A stretch of 64,000 bases of DNA, taken from assembly GCA_012103455.1 (NCBI GenBank), contig WLWT01000001.1, forward strand, positions 2,280,001 to 2,344,000, in the 5' to 3' direction. A model generated the notes under the pieces. It was not told where the DNA came from. It did not search any database and saw only the letters and a list, made by a program, of their open reading frames with translations. Both the position numbers and the translations under genes were made by a program. The stretch is from Gammaproteobacteria bacterium. GTDB taxonomy: Bacteria > Pseudomonadota > Gammaproteobacteria > HK1. Positions 1 through 8,908 of the stretch are shown here, piece by piece (positions within the stretch are counted from its first letter, which is position 1; each line of letters opens with the position of its first letter).

Positions 1-779
1 GCGGCGGCTTGCTCCCATCGCGCGCCTTGAGGGGCGCGGGGGGTGTTTTCGAGATAGTCGAAGGTGGTTTTGTCGGGGGCGATGAGGCCGGCGCGAGCGC
101 CCGCTTCGATGCTCATGTTGGAGACCGTCATGCGCCCTTCCATGGACAGGGCTTCGATGGCCGGACCGGTGTATTCGATGACGTGGCCGGTGCCGCCGCC
201 GGTGCCGATTTTGCCGATGATGGCGAGGATCAGATCTTTGGCGGTGCAGCCTAAGGGCAGCTCGCCATCGACGGTGATGCGCATGGATTTGGCGGGCGCT
301 TGGATCAGCGTTTGCGTGGCCAATACGTGTTCGACTTCCGAGGTGCCGATGCCGAAAGCGAGGGCACCGAAAGCGCCGTGGGTGGCGGTGTGGCTGTCGC
401 CGCATACCAGCGTGATGCCGGGCAGGGTGAAGCCTTGCTCCGGGCCGATGATGTGGACGATGCCATTGCGCTTGTCTTCGTAGTGAAACAGTTCGACGCC
501 GAATTCGGCGCAGTTGTCGATGAGGGTGTCTATCTGTAGCTGCGAGTCGGCCGCTATGCCTTCGCTGCGATCGGTGGCGATGTTGTGATCGATGACCGCG
601 AGGGTGGCGTCCGGGCGGCGTACTTTACGGCCCGCGGTGCGCAGCCCTGCGTAGGGTTGTGGCGTGGTGACTTCGTGGGTGAGGTGGCGATCGATGTATA
701 GGAGGCAGGTGCCGTCCGGTTCCGTCGCCACCACGTGGCTGTCCCAGATCTTCTCGAATAGGGTTCTTGGCTTATTCAT
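1..779 (-). CDS. leuC: 3-isopropylmalate dehydratase large subunit, 5' part only
   Basis: This is the first ~259 residues of LeuC, cut by the window edge. LeuC with LeuD isomerises 2-isopropylmalate to 3-isopropylmalate in cytosolic leucine synthesis. The start [17 protein letters not shown] and the block [19 protein letters not shown] are characteristic of the aconitase superfamily, and [13 protein letters not shown] precedes the latter. Most of the 4Fe-4S cysteines lie beyond the window. The start is the ATG at 777-779. A remnant of leuA, an earlier step of the same pathway, lies at 26.5 kb, so whether leucine synthesis is intact here is an open question. Confidence 0.95.
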   Translation of the reverse strand, partial: MNKPRTLFEKIWDSHVVATEPDGTCLLYIDRHLTHEVTTPQPYAGLRTAGRKVRRPDATLAVIDHNIATDRSEGIAADSQLQIDTLIDNCAEFGVELFHYEDKRNGIVHIIGPEQGFTLPGITLVCGDSHTATHGAFGALAFGIGTSEVEHVLATQTLIQAPAKSMRITVDGELPLGCTAKDLILAIIGKIGTGGGTGHVIEYTGPAIEALSMEGRMTVSNMSIEAGARAGLIAPDKTTFDYLENTPRAPQGARWEQAA

Positions 780-804
780 GTACGGGCTACTTCAGTATGT
801 GGCT

Positions 805-846
805 TAAGGCTTTGGCCATGGATGATAAGGCTTTGGCTATGGATGA
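805..846. repeat. 21-bp tandem repeat in the leuC leader
   Basis: Two head-to-tail 21-bp units, at 805-825 and 826-846, differ at one base (TAAGGCTTTGGCCATGGATG against TAAGGCTTTGGCTATGGATG). They lie just upstream of leuC, on the side its promoter should occupy. No function can be assigned. Confidence 0.7.
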
Positions 847-998
847 GGGGTGATGGTAGAAAGCGCGGATTATAGGTCAAAGTAGGCTGAGGCCGGCGGC
901 AGTGTGCGAATGGCGCGGCGGGTTGGCGCGGCTAGGCGGCCGGCTAGCCTAGGCGCTGCGTCAAGAGCGCAACGCTTTTTATCCGCAACTTTTACCCG

Positions 999-1016
999 CA
1001 GCGCTTTTTAGCGCTG
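999..1016. terminator. 7-bp perfect hairpin after the SDR gene
   Basis: CAGCGCT and AGCGCTG flank a 4-nt TTTT loop. The hairpin sits 8 nt past the stop of the minus-strand SDR gene, where a terminator is expected. No strong T-run follows on the minus strand, so intrinsic termination is only a guess. Confidence 0.35.
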
Positions 1017-1023
1017 GCAAGCG

Positions 1024-1797
1024 TTAGACGACAGCGGACCCGCCATCGACGTTGATGACCTGTCCGGTGACGTAAGCGCCAGCGGCGCTAGCTAGCCAAA
1101 CGGCGGTGCCGGCGATTTCGTCCGGAGCGCCTATACGGCGCAGCGGCAGTTGGCTGGACACCCGCTCCAAGCGGACCGGATCGGTCCATAGGGCCTTGGC
1201 GAAGTCGGTTTTGATGAGGCCCGGAGCGATGGCATTGACGCGGATATTGTGCTGGCCGTATTCCACCGCCAGGTTGCGGGCGAGCTGGTGCTCGGCGACT
1301 TTGGATATGGCATAAGCGCCCAGATCGGTGGAGCCTTTGAGGCCGGCGATGCTGGCGATGATGATGATCGCGCCTTCGTTGCGCTGCGCCATGTGTGGCA
1401 GTACCAAGTGGCACAGTTTGAAGGTACTGCGCACGTTGATGTCGAGGATCTTCTCGAACGCCGAGTCGGGGATGCCGCTGGAGGGGCCGTGGTAAGGGTT
1501 GACGGCGGCGTTGGCGACTAGGGTGGTGATTTTGCCCCACTTGTCCAAGGTGCTATCGACGAGGTATTGCAGCCGCTCATCATCGCCCACGTGACAGGCA
1601 ATGGAGATGGCCTGGCCGCCGTTTTTAGCGATGTTTTTGTTGATATCGGCGGTTACCGCTTCGCACACATCGGATTTGCGGCTGGATACCACGACTTTGG
1701 CGCCGGCTTCGCATAAGCGTTCGGCGATGGCTTTGCCGATGCCTTTGGTGGACCCGGTGACGATGGCTACGGCATCGCTCATATCGAATAGGCTCAT
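1024..1797 (-). CDS. SDR family NAD(P)-dependent oxidoreductase
   Basis: A 257-residue classical short-chain dehydrogenase, full length for the family. The cofactor motif TGSTKGIG is at residues 14-21, NAAVN at about 96-100, the catalytic Ser in IIASIAG near 149, and YAISK (Tyr/Lys pair) at 162-166. The C-terminal VTGQVINVDGG is typical of FabG-like members. It would oxidise or reduce a secondary alcohol or ketone in the cytosol; the substrate is unknown. Its start overlaps the stop of the upstream methyltransferase gene by 4 nt (ATGA), so the two are probably translationally coupled. Confidence 0.9.
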   Translation of the reverse strand: MSLFDMSDAVAIVTGSTKGIGKAIAERLCEAGAKVVVSSRKSDVCEAVTADINKNIAKNGGQAISIACHVGDDERLQYLVDSTLDKWGKITTLVANAAVNPYHGPSSGIPDSAFEKILDINVRSTFKLCHLVLPHMAQRNEGAIIIIASIAGLKGSTDLGAYAISKVAEHQLARNLAVEYGQHNIRVNAIAPGLIKTDFAKALWTDPVRLERVSSQLPLRRIGAPDEIAGTAVWLASAAGAYVTGQVINVDGGSAVV

Positions 1798-2972
1798 GGT
1801 CTCAGCTCCTTTAGGATGGGTTTGGATGGTTGTTGCGGGCCGTTTTGGAGGCGGGCGCGTTTGGCGATGACGAAGACTTCGTCATTGAACCAAAGGCCGC
1901 CGTATTTGCGCAGAATGCGGCTGGTGTGCTCCAGGTACTCGCCGGAACTCAGTACCGGCTCCAAGCGTTCATCTTCCACTTGTGCCACGTAGATGGCGGC
2001 ATTCCAAGCGGCGAATAAGGTGGAGGTGCCGATGCTGGACTGAATTTCATCGGGCAGTGTGTGCATCTGATAGCTGAGCAGCGCGTCGGAGTCGGAAACA
2101 CCGCTGATGCGGTAGTCGTTGGCGCGCTCGCCTAGGGTTTGTTTGAGGGTCTGAATGAGTTCGTGGCGGGTGACTTGAAACGGATCTTCGTCGGGCCAGA
2201 TCTGGCGGATGAGCTCCAGGCCCGGATCGTTGCCGATGGACTGGGCTATCAGGGCGCGGCCGCCGGGGGCGAGGGCGCGGGACATGGGCTCCAAGACGTT
2301 CTTGACTTTGAAGTGCGCGGGTATACGCGCGCGCCATGGCTGGGATACCAGCACTAGGTCGAAGTCGGCGGCTACATCCTCGCTGCGCGGTTTGATGCTG
2401 TTCAGTACGAAGTCTTGGTCTGCGCGGTATATGACCAGGACCGACGGTGTTTCGTAGAGCGGGTTGCCGGTTCTGGCGCTGGGGCGCACGCGCCAGCCAT
2501 CGACCAGTTGGGTGTCCAGATCCCTTAGCTGTTCGCCGAATTCGGCCGCGGTGTTGCCGTGTAGTGGGAGATCTGTCCAGTTGATCGCCAGGTCTTTCTT
2601 GGCGCGGCGCAACCACGGTGCGTTAGCGTAATAAAGGTTCGTGAATACCACTACGGTGGCGGTGTGTTCCACGAACCGGTCCGGCAGCTTGTCCAGACTG
2701 AGGCGTATGTCCTCCAAGCTGATCTCTTTGCCCACCACGTACAGCGGTACGGTGGGGAATAGCTTGTGGGAGGCGCGCATGATGTGGCTGAGCAAGGTGC
2801 CATCGCCCATCCCGGCATCGAAGATGCGAAGGGCGGGCGGAGTCGGCTTGATGTGACGCAACTCTTCAATGGCCCGTTGCGCTATTTTCCATTTCTCATT
2901 GCAGGTGGTGACGAAGGACAGGTATTTCTGTCTGTTGTCGTAGAAGCGAAATGGACGCGCTTCTTCGCTCAT
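1794..2972 (-). CDS. SAM-dependent methyltransferase-like protein
   Basis: 392 residues. IFDAGMGDGTLLSH at about residues 49-62 matches SAM-binding motif I of class I methyltransferases, and SRALAPGGRALIAQS further on matches the post-motif strand. The protein is longer than a minimal methyltransferase, so it has extra domain content I cannot name. It is the first gene of a two-gene unit with the SDR. The coupling suggests the two act on the same small molecule, but no substrate can be read from the sequence. Confidence 0.7.
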   Translation of the reverse strand: MSEEARPFRFYDNRQKYLSFVTTCNEKWKIAQRAIEELRHIKPTPPALRIFDAGMGDGTLLSHIMRASHKLFPTVPLYVVGKEISLEDIRLSLDKLPDRFVEHTATVVVFTNLYYANAPWLRRAKKDLAINWTDLPLHGNTAAEFGEQLRDLDTQLVDGWRVRPSARTGNPLYETPSVLVIYRADQDFVLNSIKPRSEDVAADFDLVLVSQPWRARIPAHFKVKNVLEPMSRALAPGGRALIAQSIGNDPGLELIRQIWPDEDPFQVTRHELIQTLKQTLGERANDYRISGVSDSDALLSYQMHTLPDEIQSSIGTSTLFAAWNAAIYVAQVEDERLEPVLSSGEYLEHTSRILRKYGGLWFNDEVFVIAKRARLQNGPQQPSKPILKELRP

Positions 2973-3100
2973 GGTGCTATCTCCAGGGCGATCCGTTCAA
3001 ACCCTGTCATTGTGGCAGACAATGGTGCGTACACACGGCGGTGGTTGACCCGCATTACCCACATTGCAAACGAGTACAGTGGCGCTGGCGGCAGCTTGAG

Positions 3101-3153
3101 GGCAGCGCTGAAAATAATCATTTTTTCGTCAGTGCAAGAAAGCACCGCGCAGA
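3101..3153 (-). repeat. Degenerate half copy of the 140-bp MITE
   Basis: This stretch contains AAAATAATCATTTTTTCGTC and AGTGCAAGAAAGCACCGCGC. It matches one end of the full elements at 7802-7941, 27442-27582 and 62423-62562, in the orientation of the 27.4-kb copy. Only about 53 bp is recognisable and the terminal GGGCACC is altered to GGGCAGC. It sits between the methyltransferase gene and the acyl-CoA-dehydrogenase-like gene. Confidence 0.65.
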
Positions 3154-3171
3154 GGAAGTCGGTATTGGCGC

Positions 3172-4434
3172 TCACATAAACATCATGGGAACGTCGAGGC
3201 CCATCATGAGCCGGCCCACCGTCTCGTAGTTGGTGACACGGCCCTGCACTTGTTGCGATACCGCGTGGGCGTCCCTGAAGCGGCGCTCGAACGGTTGATT
3301 TTGAAAAATAGCGGTAGCGCCGGCCATGCGGTAAACCTTTTCCATGACATCGGTCGCTTCATTGATGGCATGGGTGGTGGCCAGACGTATGCGGCCCCGC
3401 TGCTCGAGGGACAGGGTGCGGGTGGCGCACACTGCGTCCCAGATCTCATCTAGGGTGGTTTGTTGAAAAGCGCGGGCCGCGCCATAACGGGCTTCGAGCA
3501 GGGCCAGATCGGTATGAAAAACCGGGCTGTCTTTAAGCGCGCTGGGAGCACCGCGGGCGGTTTTATGCTCCGCCAAAGCCCGTAGATCATCTAGCCCGCC
3601 GCGGGCGATGCCAAGGGCCACACCGGAGAACACAGCGGCGTAAACATTGGTCGTCGGGAAGATGAAAAGTGGTTCGTCCTGGCGGCATTCCTCGCGCGCC
3701 TCGCGGTTCAGGGTGTAGGCCTCCTCGACGAATAAATCATCGACCGAATAACCTTCGCTGCGCGTGCCGCGAAGCCCCATTACGTACCAATCATCGGCGA
3801 GCGTTGCCCGTTCGCGTGGCAATAACGCCGTGCGCACGGCGGGTTTACCGGCGGCGTCGAGTTTGGGTGTTGTTCCATCGGCCTGGTAGACTTTGCAATG
3901 AGCGCCCAGCCAGGTGGCATGTTTGCTACCACTGGCGAACTGCCACGTGCCGCTGATCCGGTAGCCACCGTGCGCCGCAATGGCTTTACCTTGATTGCCG
4001 GCGCCCCACGCCAATACGCTATCGTGCGCGCCAAACACGTGGCGGGCCGGAGCATCGTCCAGAAAAGCGCCGGACATGGCGCAGCCTAGCCCTTGGCCTA
4101 GGCACCATGCGGCACTGGCATCGGCGGTGGCGATCGTTTCCGTCACCCGCGCCAATTGCGCCGGCGGCAGGGCGGCGCCACCTAAAGACAGCGGCAGGGA
4201 CAGACGAAAGAGTGCTTCGGCGTGCATCGCGTTCAGCACGGGCGGGGTCAGTTCCCGTGCCGCTTCGATGCCGGCACGTTCGGCCACCAGCGTAGGCACC
4301 ACCGCGAGCGCTCGCGCTTCGGCCGAGCGGCTTATGCCGGGCCTAGTTGTGTTGGGCCCGGTTGTGTTGGGTCTAGTTGTGCCGGGCCTAGTGGTAGCGG
4401 ATCTATTGACAGGCTTGGGATCGGCGGCAGCCAC
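3172..4434 (-). CDS. Acyl-CoA dehydrogenase-fold flavoprotein (HsaA/DszC-like monooxygenase)
   Basis: 420 residues with the acyl-CoA dehydrogenase fold. GYRISGTWQFASGSKHATWLG and DDWYVMGLRGTRSEGYSV resemble the flavin-binding middle domain of group D two-component flavin monooxygenases (HsaA, DszC, HpaB relatives), and the C-terminal helical domain ends with DAHAVSQQVQGRVTNYETVGR without the usual dehydrogenase glutamate being obvious. An oxygenase that takes reduced flavin from a partner reductase is more likely than a beta-oxidation enzyme, but no reductase is nearby. The first ~35 residues are a low-complexity TRPGTTRPN-type repeat encoded by imperfect 15-bp DNA repeats (about 4340-4395), so the true start may be further in. 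Confidence 0.75.
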   Translation of the reverse strand: MAAADPKPVNRSATTRPGTTRPNTTGPNTTRPGISRSAEARALAVVPTLVAERAGIEAARELTPPVLNAMHAEALFRLSLPLSLGGAALPPAQLARVTETIATADASAAWCLGQGLGCAMSGAFLDDAPARHVFGAHDSVLAWGAGNQGKAIAAHGGYRISGTWQFASGSKHATWLGAHCKVYQADGTTPKLDAAGKPAVRTALLPRERATLADDWYVMGLRGTRSEGYSVDDLFVEEAYTLNREAREECRQDEPLFIFPTTNVYAAVFSGVALGIARGGLDDLRALAEHKTARGAPSALKDSPVFHTDLALLEARYGAARAFQQTTLDEIWDAVCATRTLSLEQRGRIRLATTHAINEATDVMEKVYRMAGATAIFQNQPFERRFRDAHAVSQQVQGRVTNYETVGRLMMGLDVPMMFM

Positions 4435-4579
4435 GATTCACTCTCGAGCATGAAACCCATAGCTGGGAGAGTGTGGCAAGAGCCGGCGCCTAGCGCCAGT
4501 GTACAGACGCATACTTGACGGTATGGTTGTGCGGATGGTGTGGCGGCCGCCGGTGCCGGGGGGCACCGCGCGGCGTTTC

Positions 4580-4840
4580 CTACAGCTTGGTGACCGCCAC
4601 CCGGCCGCCATCGGCTTTGACGCGGTAACCGGCACCGTTGTCGCAGTTGACGGTGTAGTCGTTATTGCCGTTCTTGCCGTATTGGGAGACGGCCGGGCAC
4701 GAGTGGCCTTGCAATAGGATAACGGAGCGCAAGTCCTTGGCGGTTTTGTCACCGGCGAAGGACGCGCTTGCGAACAGCAGGGTCACGCCGGCACCCGCCG
4801 TGGCCAGCGCGCGCGAAGCGAAGGAAATGGTTCTAAACAT
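4580..4840 (-). CDS. Small secreted protein, unknown function
   Basis: 86 residues from the ATG at 4838-4840, chosen because GCAGGAGCC sits a few bases upstream as a good ribosome binding site; a longer in-frame start at 4885 has no such site. MFRTISFASRALATAGAGV... is a Sec-type signal peptide with a cleavage site after ASASFA. The mature part is about 57 residues with two cysteines (HSCPAV and VNCDNG) that could form a disulphide in the periplasm. I do not recognise the family. Confidence 0.6.
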   Translation of the reverse strand: MFRTISFASRALATAGAGVTLLFASASFAGDKTAKDLRSVILLQGHSCPAVSQYGKNGNNDYTVNCDNGAGYRVKADGGRVAVTKL

Positions 4841-4899
4841 GGATGGCTCCTGCATGATAAACCTGATGCACGATAAGCCAGCCATGGCCGCCTAGACGG

Positions 4900-5436
4900 T
4901 CATAGCTTGGCCAGTTCTTGGGGGTTGTTCAGCACGTCCCATAGTTGTGGCTCGGCGAACGCTATATCAGCCGACAGCTCGGGGTCGCCGTCTTGTACCA
5001 AAGTCATGACTTTCAATAACAAGAGTTCGAAGCGTTCGCGTAGTTGTTCGAGTTGCGCCGGATCGTCGCGCTTGTGGTCATAAAATGATTTGAAGCCGTC
5101 AACCAAGTTATCCATCTGCGATTTGAGTTCGAGCTTGGTGAAAAATCCGAGGGCGTCGGTGCCACGTAACCGTTCGGTGAGCGCATCCAAGTCGAGCGCT
5201 TCAATCTGTTCTTTGGCCGCTTGCTGTTGTGCCGCTCGCGCATTATTGCTGGTCTCTGTACCGGTATTCTCCGGTGCCTTGCCCACCGCTTCGGTCTTGC
5301 CTGCCGCCCCGGTCTTGACTGCCACCGTGGACGTTCGGGCTGCGGTTTGCTCATCGCCGACCGGTTCGGCCCTCGCAGGGCCTACCGCCAGCATCAGTAA
5401 TGCCAAGACCCAGGATAAGTGGTGCTTTGTCTGCAT
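4900..5436 (-). CDS. Periplasmic protein, unknown function
   Basis: 178 residues. The first ~23 (MQTKHHLSWVLALLMLAVGPARA) form a signal peptide. An Ala/Thr/Glu-rich linker follows, then from about residue 65 a charged helical segment (AAKEQIEALDLDALTERLRG and onward) predicted to be coiled-coil or helical. It lies 59 nt upstream of the small secreted gene at 4580-4840 on the same strand, so the two may be co-transcribed. No family recognised. Confidence 0.6.
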   Translation of the reverse strand: MQTKHHLSWVLALLMLAVGPARAEPVGDEQTAARTSTVAVKTGAAGKTEAVGKAPENTGTETSNNARAAQQQAAKEQIEALDLDALTERLRGTDALGFFTKLELKSQMDNLVDGFKSFYDHKRDDPAQLEQLRERFELLLLKVMTLVQDGDPELSADIAFAEPQLWDVLNNPQELAKL

Positions 5437-5564
5437 GGGCGTGGTTTCCCGTTCGAATTGTCAGTAACTTATGTCGGTGGCGCAGGCGCCGGGCCGCGGC
5501 TTGATCGGCGCCTGCGCTGTCGTGGATCCTCGACCCTGGTCCGGCCATTACGAGTTGACTCGGT

Positions 5565-6425
5565 ATGAACACGATTGTTCCCGCTATTGCGCCGTCCTTC
5601 GCCATCAACCGGCTGTCGTCTATTCTAGCGGCCGAGGTCATCGGACTCGACCTGCGCAAGCCTTTGGACCGGCCTACCCAAGAGGCGGTTTATCAGGCTT
5701 TTCTGCAATATCAATTATTGGTATTTCGCGGCCAAGCGCTCGGCAAAGAGCAGCAGATCGCGTTTACCGGGCAATTCGGCACGCTTGAAAAACACATGCC
5801 GTGCAATCAAGGCAGCGATTTGAGTTTGTTGCACGTGGTGAGTAACTTGGACGAGCGTGGCGTCCCCACCGGGGTACTGGGTTCAACGCGCTGGCACTCG
5901 GATAAATCGTTCAGAGCGGCACCGTCTATGGCCACCGTGTTGCATGCGGTGCAACTGCCGCCTGAAGGGGGTGATACCTGTTTTGCCAATATGTACCGCG
6001 CCTGGGAAACGCTGCCCGTTGCGATCCGGGCGGAACTGGAAGGTGTGCGGGTGGTGCACAGTTGGGCGCTGTCGCGCGACAATGCCGGCAAAATCATCTC
6101 CGAGGCGGAGCGGCTGGACGCACCGCCCATGAGCCATCCGTTGGCCCGGCCCCACCCCGACACCGGGCGCCGGGCGCTGTTCGTGGGGGCCCACGCCTCT
6201 CACCTGGAAGGGCTGCCGTTGGCACCGGGCCGGGCCCGCATCGAGGCACTGGAAACCCACGCCACCCATCCGTCCAACGTGTATCAGCACAGGTGGGCAC
6301 CGGGGGATGTCATCATGTGGGACAACCGCTGTTTGTTGCACCGGGCGTTGCCCAACTTCGACGCCGCCGCACACGCCCGTGTATTACATAGAACGTGTTT
6401 GCGTGGTACGCCTACTAGCGAGTGA
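5565..6425 (+). CDS. TauD/TfdA-family Fe(II)/2-oxoglutarate dioxygenase
   Basis: 286 residues, normal length. The iron-binding facial triad is visible as RWHSDKSF (His and Asp, near residues 110-113) and the distal His in DNRCLLHRAL near 258. The 2-oxoglutarate-binding Arg is in HARVLHRTCLRG. GGDTCFANMYRAWETLP is the usual strand-helix of the family. Members hydroxylate taurine, 2,4-D, alkylsulfonates or related compounds; the substrate here is not predictable. It precedes the Rieske oxygenase alpha gene by only 10 nt, so the two likely form one catabolic operon. Confidence 0.9.
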   Translation: MNTIVPAIAPSFAINRLSSILAAEVIGLDLRKPLDRPTQEAVYQAFLQYQLLVFRGQALGKEQQIAFTGQFGTLEKHMPCNQGSDLSLLHVVSNLDERGVPTGVLGSTRWHSDKSFRAAPSMATVLHAVQLPPEGGDTCFANMYRAWETLPVAIRAELEGVRVVHSWALSRDNAGKIISEAERLDAPPMSHPLARPHPDTGRRALFVGAHASHLEGLPLAPGRARIEALETHATHPSNVYQHRWAPGDVIMWDNRCLLHRALPNFDAAAHARVLHRTCLRGTPTSE

Positions 6426-6435
6426 TATACCCGTC

Positions 6436-7797
6436 ATGAAACCTATTGACTGCGCCGAGCTGGCCGCTGGCATAGTGCCGCGGCATATATTCGTTGAGGA
6501 GGGCGTGTACGCAGCGGAACTGGAGAGATTGTTCACCCGCGCCTGGTTGTTCATAGGCCATGAGTCGCAGATAGCGAACCCCGGCGATTTCTTCGCTTCA
6601 CGGATGGGCGCGGAGTCGGTGATTTTGGCGCGTGACAAAAGCGGCGAAGTGCATGTTTTGTTGAATTCATGCCGGCACCGGGGCATGAAAGTGTGCCGCT
6701 ACGAGTCCGGCAATGCTGATCGGTTTACCTGCCCTTATCACGCATGGGCTTACGACACGGACGGCAGTTTGCGCGGCGTTCCCCATGACAAGACGGTGTA
6801 CGAAGGGGGCATCGATCGCAGCCGTTGGTCGCTCATCAAGGTGGCCCGCATGGCTATCTACAAAGGCAGCATCTGGGCCACATGGGACGAACACGCCCCT
6901 GATTTCGAGACTTATTTAGGTGACGCCAAGACGCATCTGGACCTGGCCTTGGATTGCCGCGACGGGCGCCCTGGGGGCGCCGAGGTTATCGGTCTGCACA
7001 AATGGGTGTTTCCGGCCAATTGGAAATTCGCTGCGGAAAATTTTTTGGGCGATACCTACCATAATCCCAGCCACCGGTCGGTGGATATGATCGGTATTGG
7101 CCCAAGCGCCGGGCGTGGGGTTAAGGGGCGCCGGGACGATGAACTGGAGCAGGCGCAACACGTGTGGGTGAGTTTTCCCGCCGGGCATGGAGTGCATAGC
7201 GCGGTGCGGCCCGTGGGCCGGGAATACGTGGAATCATTCAAGGACGATCCCGAGATAGAAGCGTATTTTCGCCACTGCTACGAGGCGCGCAACCGCCGCT
7301 TGGGCGACGCTGCACGCTTGCTGCCTTTCGTTGGCACTATGTTCCCGAATACCTCTTATCACGGTGGCCAGCCGCGCGGCCTTTGTACTTGGCATCCGCA
7401 CAGTCCCACGCAAACCGAAGCGTGGCGTTTTTTCATGGTGGATGCGGATGCTCCCACCGCCGTCAAGCAATTCTTGCGCCGTTTCTACATGCGCTACTCG
7501 GGACCTGCCGGTATGACGGAGCAGGACGACATGGAAAACTGGTTATATGCGACACAGGCGAGCGTAGGTACAGTGGCTAAGCGTTACGCGTTCAACTATC
7601 AACAGTCCATGCACAGTCCGCGCCTCGATCCGGAGATACTCGGACTGCGCATCAAGGGCGAGGTGAGCACGCAGATCAGCGAGCACATGGCGCGGGGGTT
7701 TTACCGGCGTTGGGCGGATTACATAGACGACAGGCCTTGGGATGTTTTACTCGGGCGTTCGGATAAGCGTTTCACGCCACCCACTGCTGCGGAGTAA
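6436..7797 (+). CDS. Rieske non-heme iron aromatic-ring-hydroxylating dioxygenase, alpha subunit
   Basis: 454 residues from the ATG at 6436 (a longer in-frame start would run antisense-like through the tauD 3' end). The Rieske 2Fe-2S ligands are CRHRG and CPYHAWAYD. The mononuclear iron site is in NWKFAAENFLGDTYHNPSH, where two His precede a later Asp in EQDDMENW. This is the catalytic subunit that dihydroxylates an aromatic ring with electrons from a ferredoxin or reductase not found nearby. The matching beta subunit follows, but a 140-bp mobile element has been inserted in the gap between the two genes. Confidence 0.93.
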   Translation: MKPIDCAELAAGIVPRHIFVEEGVYAAELERLFTRAWLFIGHESQIANPGDFFASRMGAESVILARDKSGEVHVLLNSCRHRGMKVCRYESGNADRFTCPYHAWAYDTDGSLRGVPHDKTVYEGGIDRSRWSLIKVARMAIYKGSIWATWDEHAPDFETYLGDAKTHLDLALDCRDGRPGGAEVIGLHKWVFPANWKFAAENFLGDTYHNPSHRSVDMIGIGPSAGRGVKGRRDDELEQAQHVWVSFPAGHGVHSAVRPVGREYVESFKDDPEIEAYFRHCYEARNRRLGDAARLLPFVGTMFPNTSYHGGQPRGLCTWHPHSPTQTEAWRFFMVDADAPTAVKQFLRRFYMRYSGPAGMTEQDDMENWLYATQASVGTVAKRYAFNYQQSMHSPRLDPEILGLRIKGEVSTQISEHMARGFYRRWADYIDDRPWDVLLGRSDKRFTPPTAAE

Positions 7798-7801
7798 AGC
7801 A

Positions 7802-7941
7802 GGGCACCTTAAAAAAATGCACTTTTTCCGCGATTGCGGCGTCAGCTCCGTGCTCCAATCCTCAGGTATGAGCTATACACTGCGGTTCTGCGCGCGGTGC
7901 TTCCTTGCACTCACGAAAAAATGACTATTTTAGAGGTGCCC
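7802..7941. mobile_element. 140-bp MITE-like element, copy 1
   Basis: Ends are GGGCACCTTAAAAAAATGC on the left and TATTTTAGAGGTGCCC on the right, an imperfect inverted repeat. The core is nearly identical to the copies at 27442-27582 (inverted) and 62423-62562. The flanking 4-mers are AGCA (7798-7801) and AACA (7942-7945), an imperfect target duplication. It has no transposase, so it must have been moved in trans. It separates the alpha and beta genes of the Rieske oxygenase. Confidence 0.85.
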
Positions 7942-7946
7942 AACAG

Positions 7947-8483
7947 TTGGTGGACGCTCGCCTGATAGCGCTCAAATACGAGTTGGAAGAATTTCTTTTT
8001 CATGAGGCGGAACTCATCGACGAGCGCCGTTTCGAGGAATGGCTGAGGCTTTTTTCCGATGATCTGATCTACTTCATGCCGATACGGCGCAATGTTCGGT
8101 TCGGTGAGCACGCCACCCGGGAAAATACCCGCGAGGGCGAGGGGATCAGTTGGTTTGATGAAGACAAATGGACACTCGCCAAGCGGGTAGAGCAGATCAT
8201 GACTGGATTGCATTATGCGGAGGAGCCGCTATCGCGTGTCTGTCATATGATCGCCAACGTGCGTTTGCTGGAGCTAAGGGAGGCAGACGGTGCGCCTCGG
8301 CAGGTCAAACTCTCATGCAGATTTTTGGTTTATCAAAACCGGGTCGAGTACGAGACCCACACCTTCGTCGGCAAGCGTTTCGATACGTTGATTGCGGCGG
8401 CTGAGGGTTGGAAGATTCAGCGGCGGGAGATCATCCTCGACCAGAATGTTTTACTGGCTAAAAACCTTTCTACGTTTTTTTAA
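7947..8483 (+). CDS. Aromatic-ring-hydroxylating dioxygenase, beta subunit
   Basis: About 178 residues of the SnoaL-like beta subunit: ELEEFLFHEAELIDERRFEEW followed by LRLFSDDLIYFMPIRR, HMIANVRLLE and the C-terminal WKIQRREIILDQN are family hallmarks. It stabilises the alpha3beta3 oxygenase. The natural start has probably been lost to the MITE insertion just upstream. Candidates are TTG at 7947 or GTG at 7950, both placed 9-12 nt after AGAGGTG, which is the last part of the MITE. An in-frame TTG at 7905 lies inside the element. Its stop shares the TTAA at 8480-8483 with the convergent DUF2000 gene. Confidence 0.85.
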   Translation: MVDARLIALKYELEEFLFHEAELIDERRFEEWLRLFSDDLIYFMPIRRNVRFGEHATRENTREGEGISWFDEDKWTLAKRVEQIMTGLHYAEEPLSRVCHMIANVRLLELREADGAPRQVKLSCRFLVYQNRVEYETHTFVGKRFDTLIAAAEGWKIQRREIILDQNVLLAKNLSTFF

Positions 8484-8908
8484 GTATGCATCTTGGCACC
8501 CTTGGTGATCTTGTCCACTAACTTCCGCTCCGCCCGCACACCGAGCCCCACTATTTTGGCGTTATTCGGGGAGAATTGGGTGAAAACCTCCCGGTTAGCG
8601 GCATCGTGACCGGTGGCGAACATTTCCTCCACATAGGCGGATGTTATTACGCTCCGTTCTACTGCCCGCCGGTGGATGGTGGCAAGGCGCTCGCCCGGTG
8701 CACTCAAGCAGATGACGGGTTGGATGCTGAGGGCGTTGAAGCGGTTGCCAGCGGCGTCAATGTACGGTTCGCCAATAATATCCGGCGCCTGGCCGGTTAT
8801 ACCGCTCATCAAAAACGCCGTAACGTTGAGCTTTTGCCAGACCGCTAAATCGTCGCGCAGCACGATGGCGATCTTGGTGTCGAAGATGAGGTCCTCGGCT
8901 ATTGCCAT
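8480..8908 (-). CDS. DUF2000-like protein
   Basis: 142 residues resembling DUF2000: TKIAIVLRDDLAVWQKLNVT at the start, FLMSGITGQAPDIIGEPYID in the middle, and a C-terminal NNAKIVGLGVRAERKLVDKI. These are small cytosolic proteins with no established reaction. The start codon overlaps the stop of the uronate-dehydrogenase-like gene (TGATG), so it is coupled to it and ends a five-gene operon (GST, amidase, HMG-CoA lyase, epimerase, this gene). Confidence 0.6.
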   Translation of the reverse strand: MAIAEDLIFDTKIAIVLRDDLAVWQKLNVTAFLMSGITGQAPDIIGEPYIDAAGNRFNALSIQPVICLSAPGERLATIHRRAVERSVITSAYVEEMFATGHDAANREVFTQFSPNNAKIVGLGVRAERKLVDKITKGAKMHT

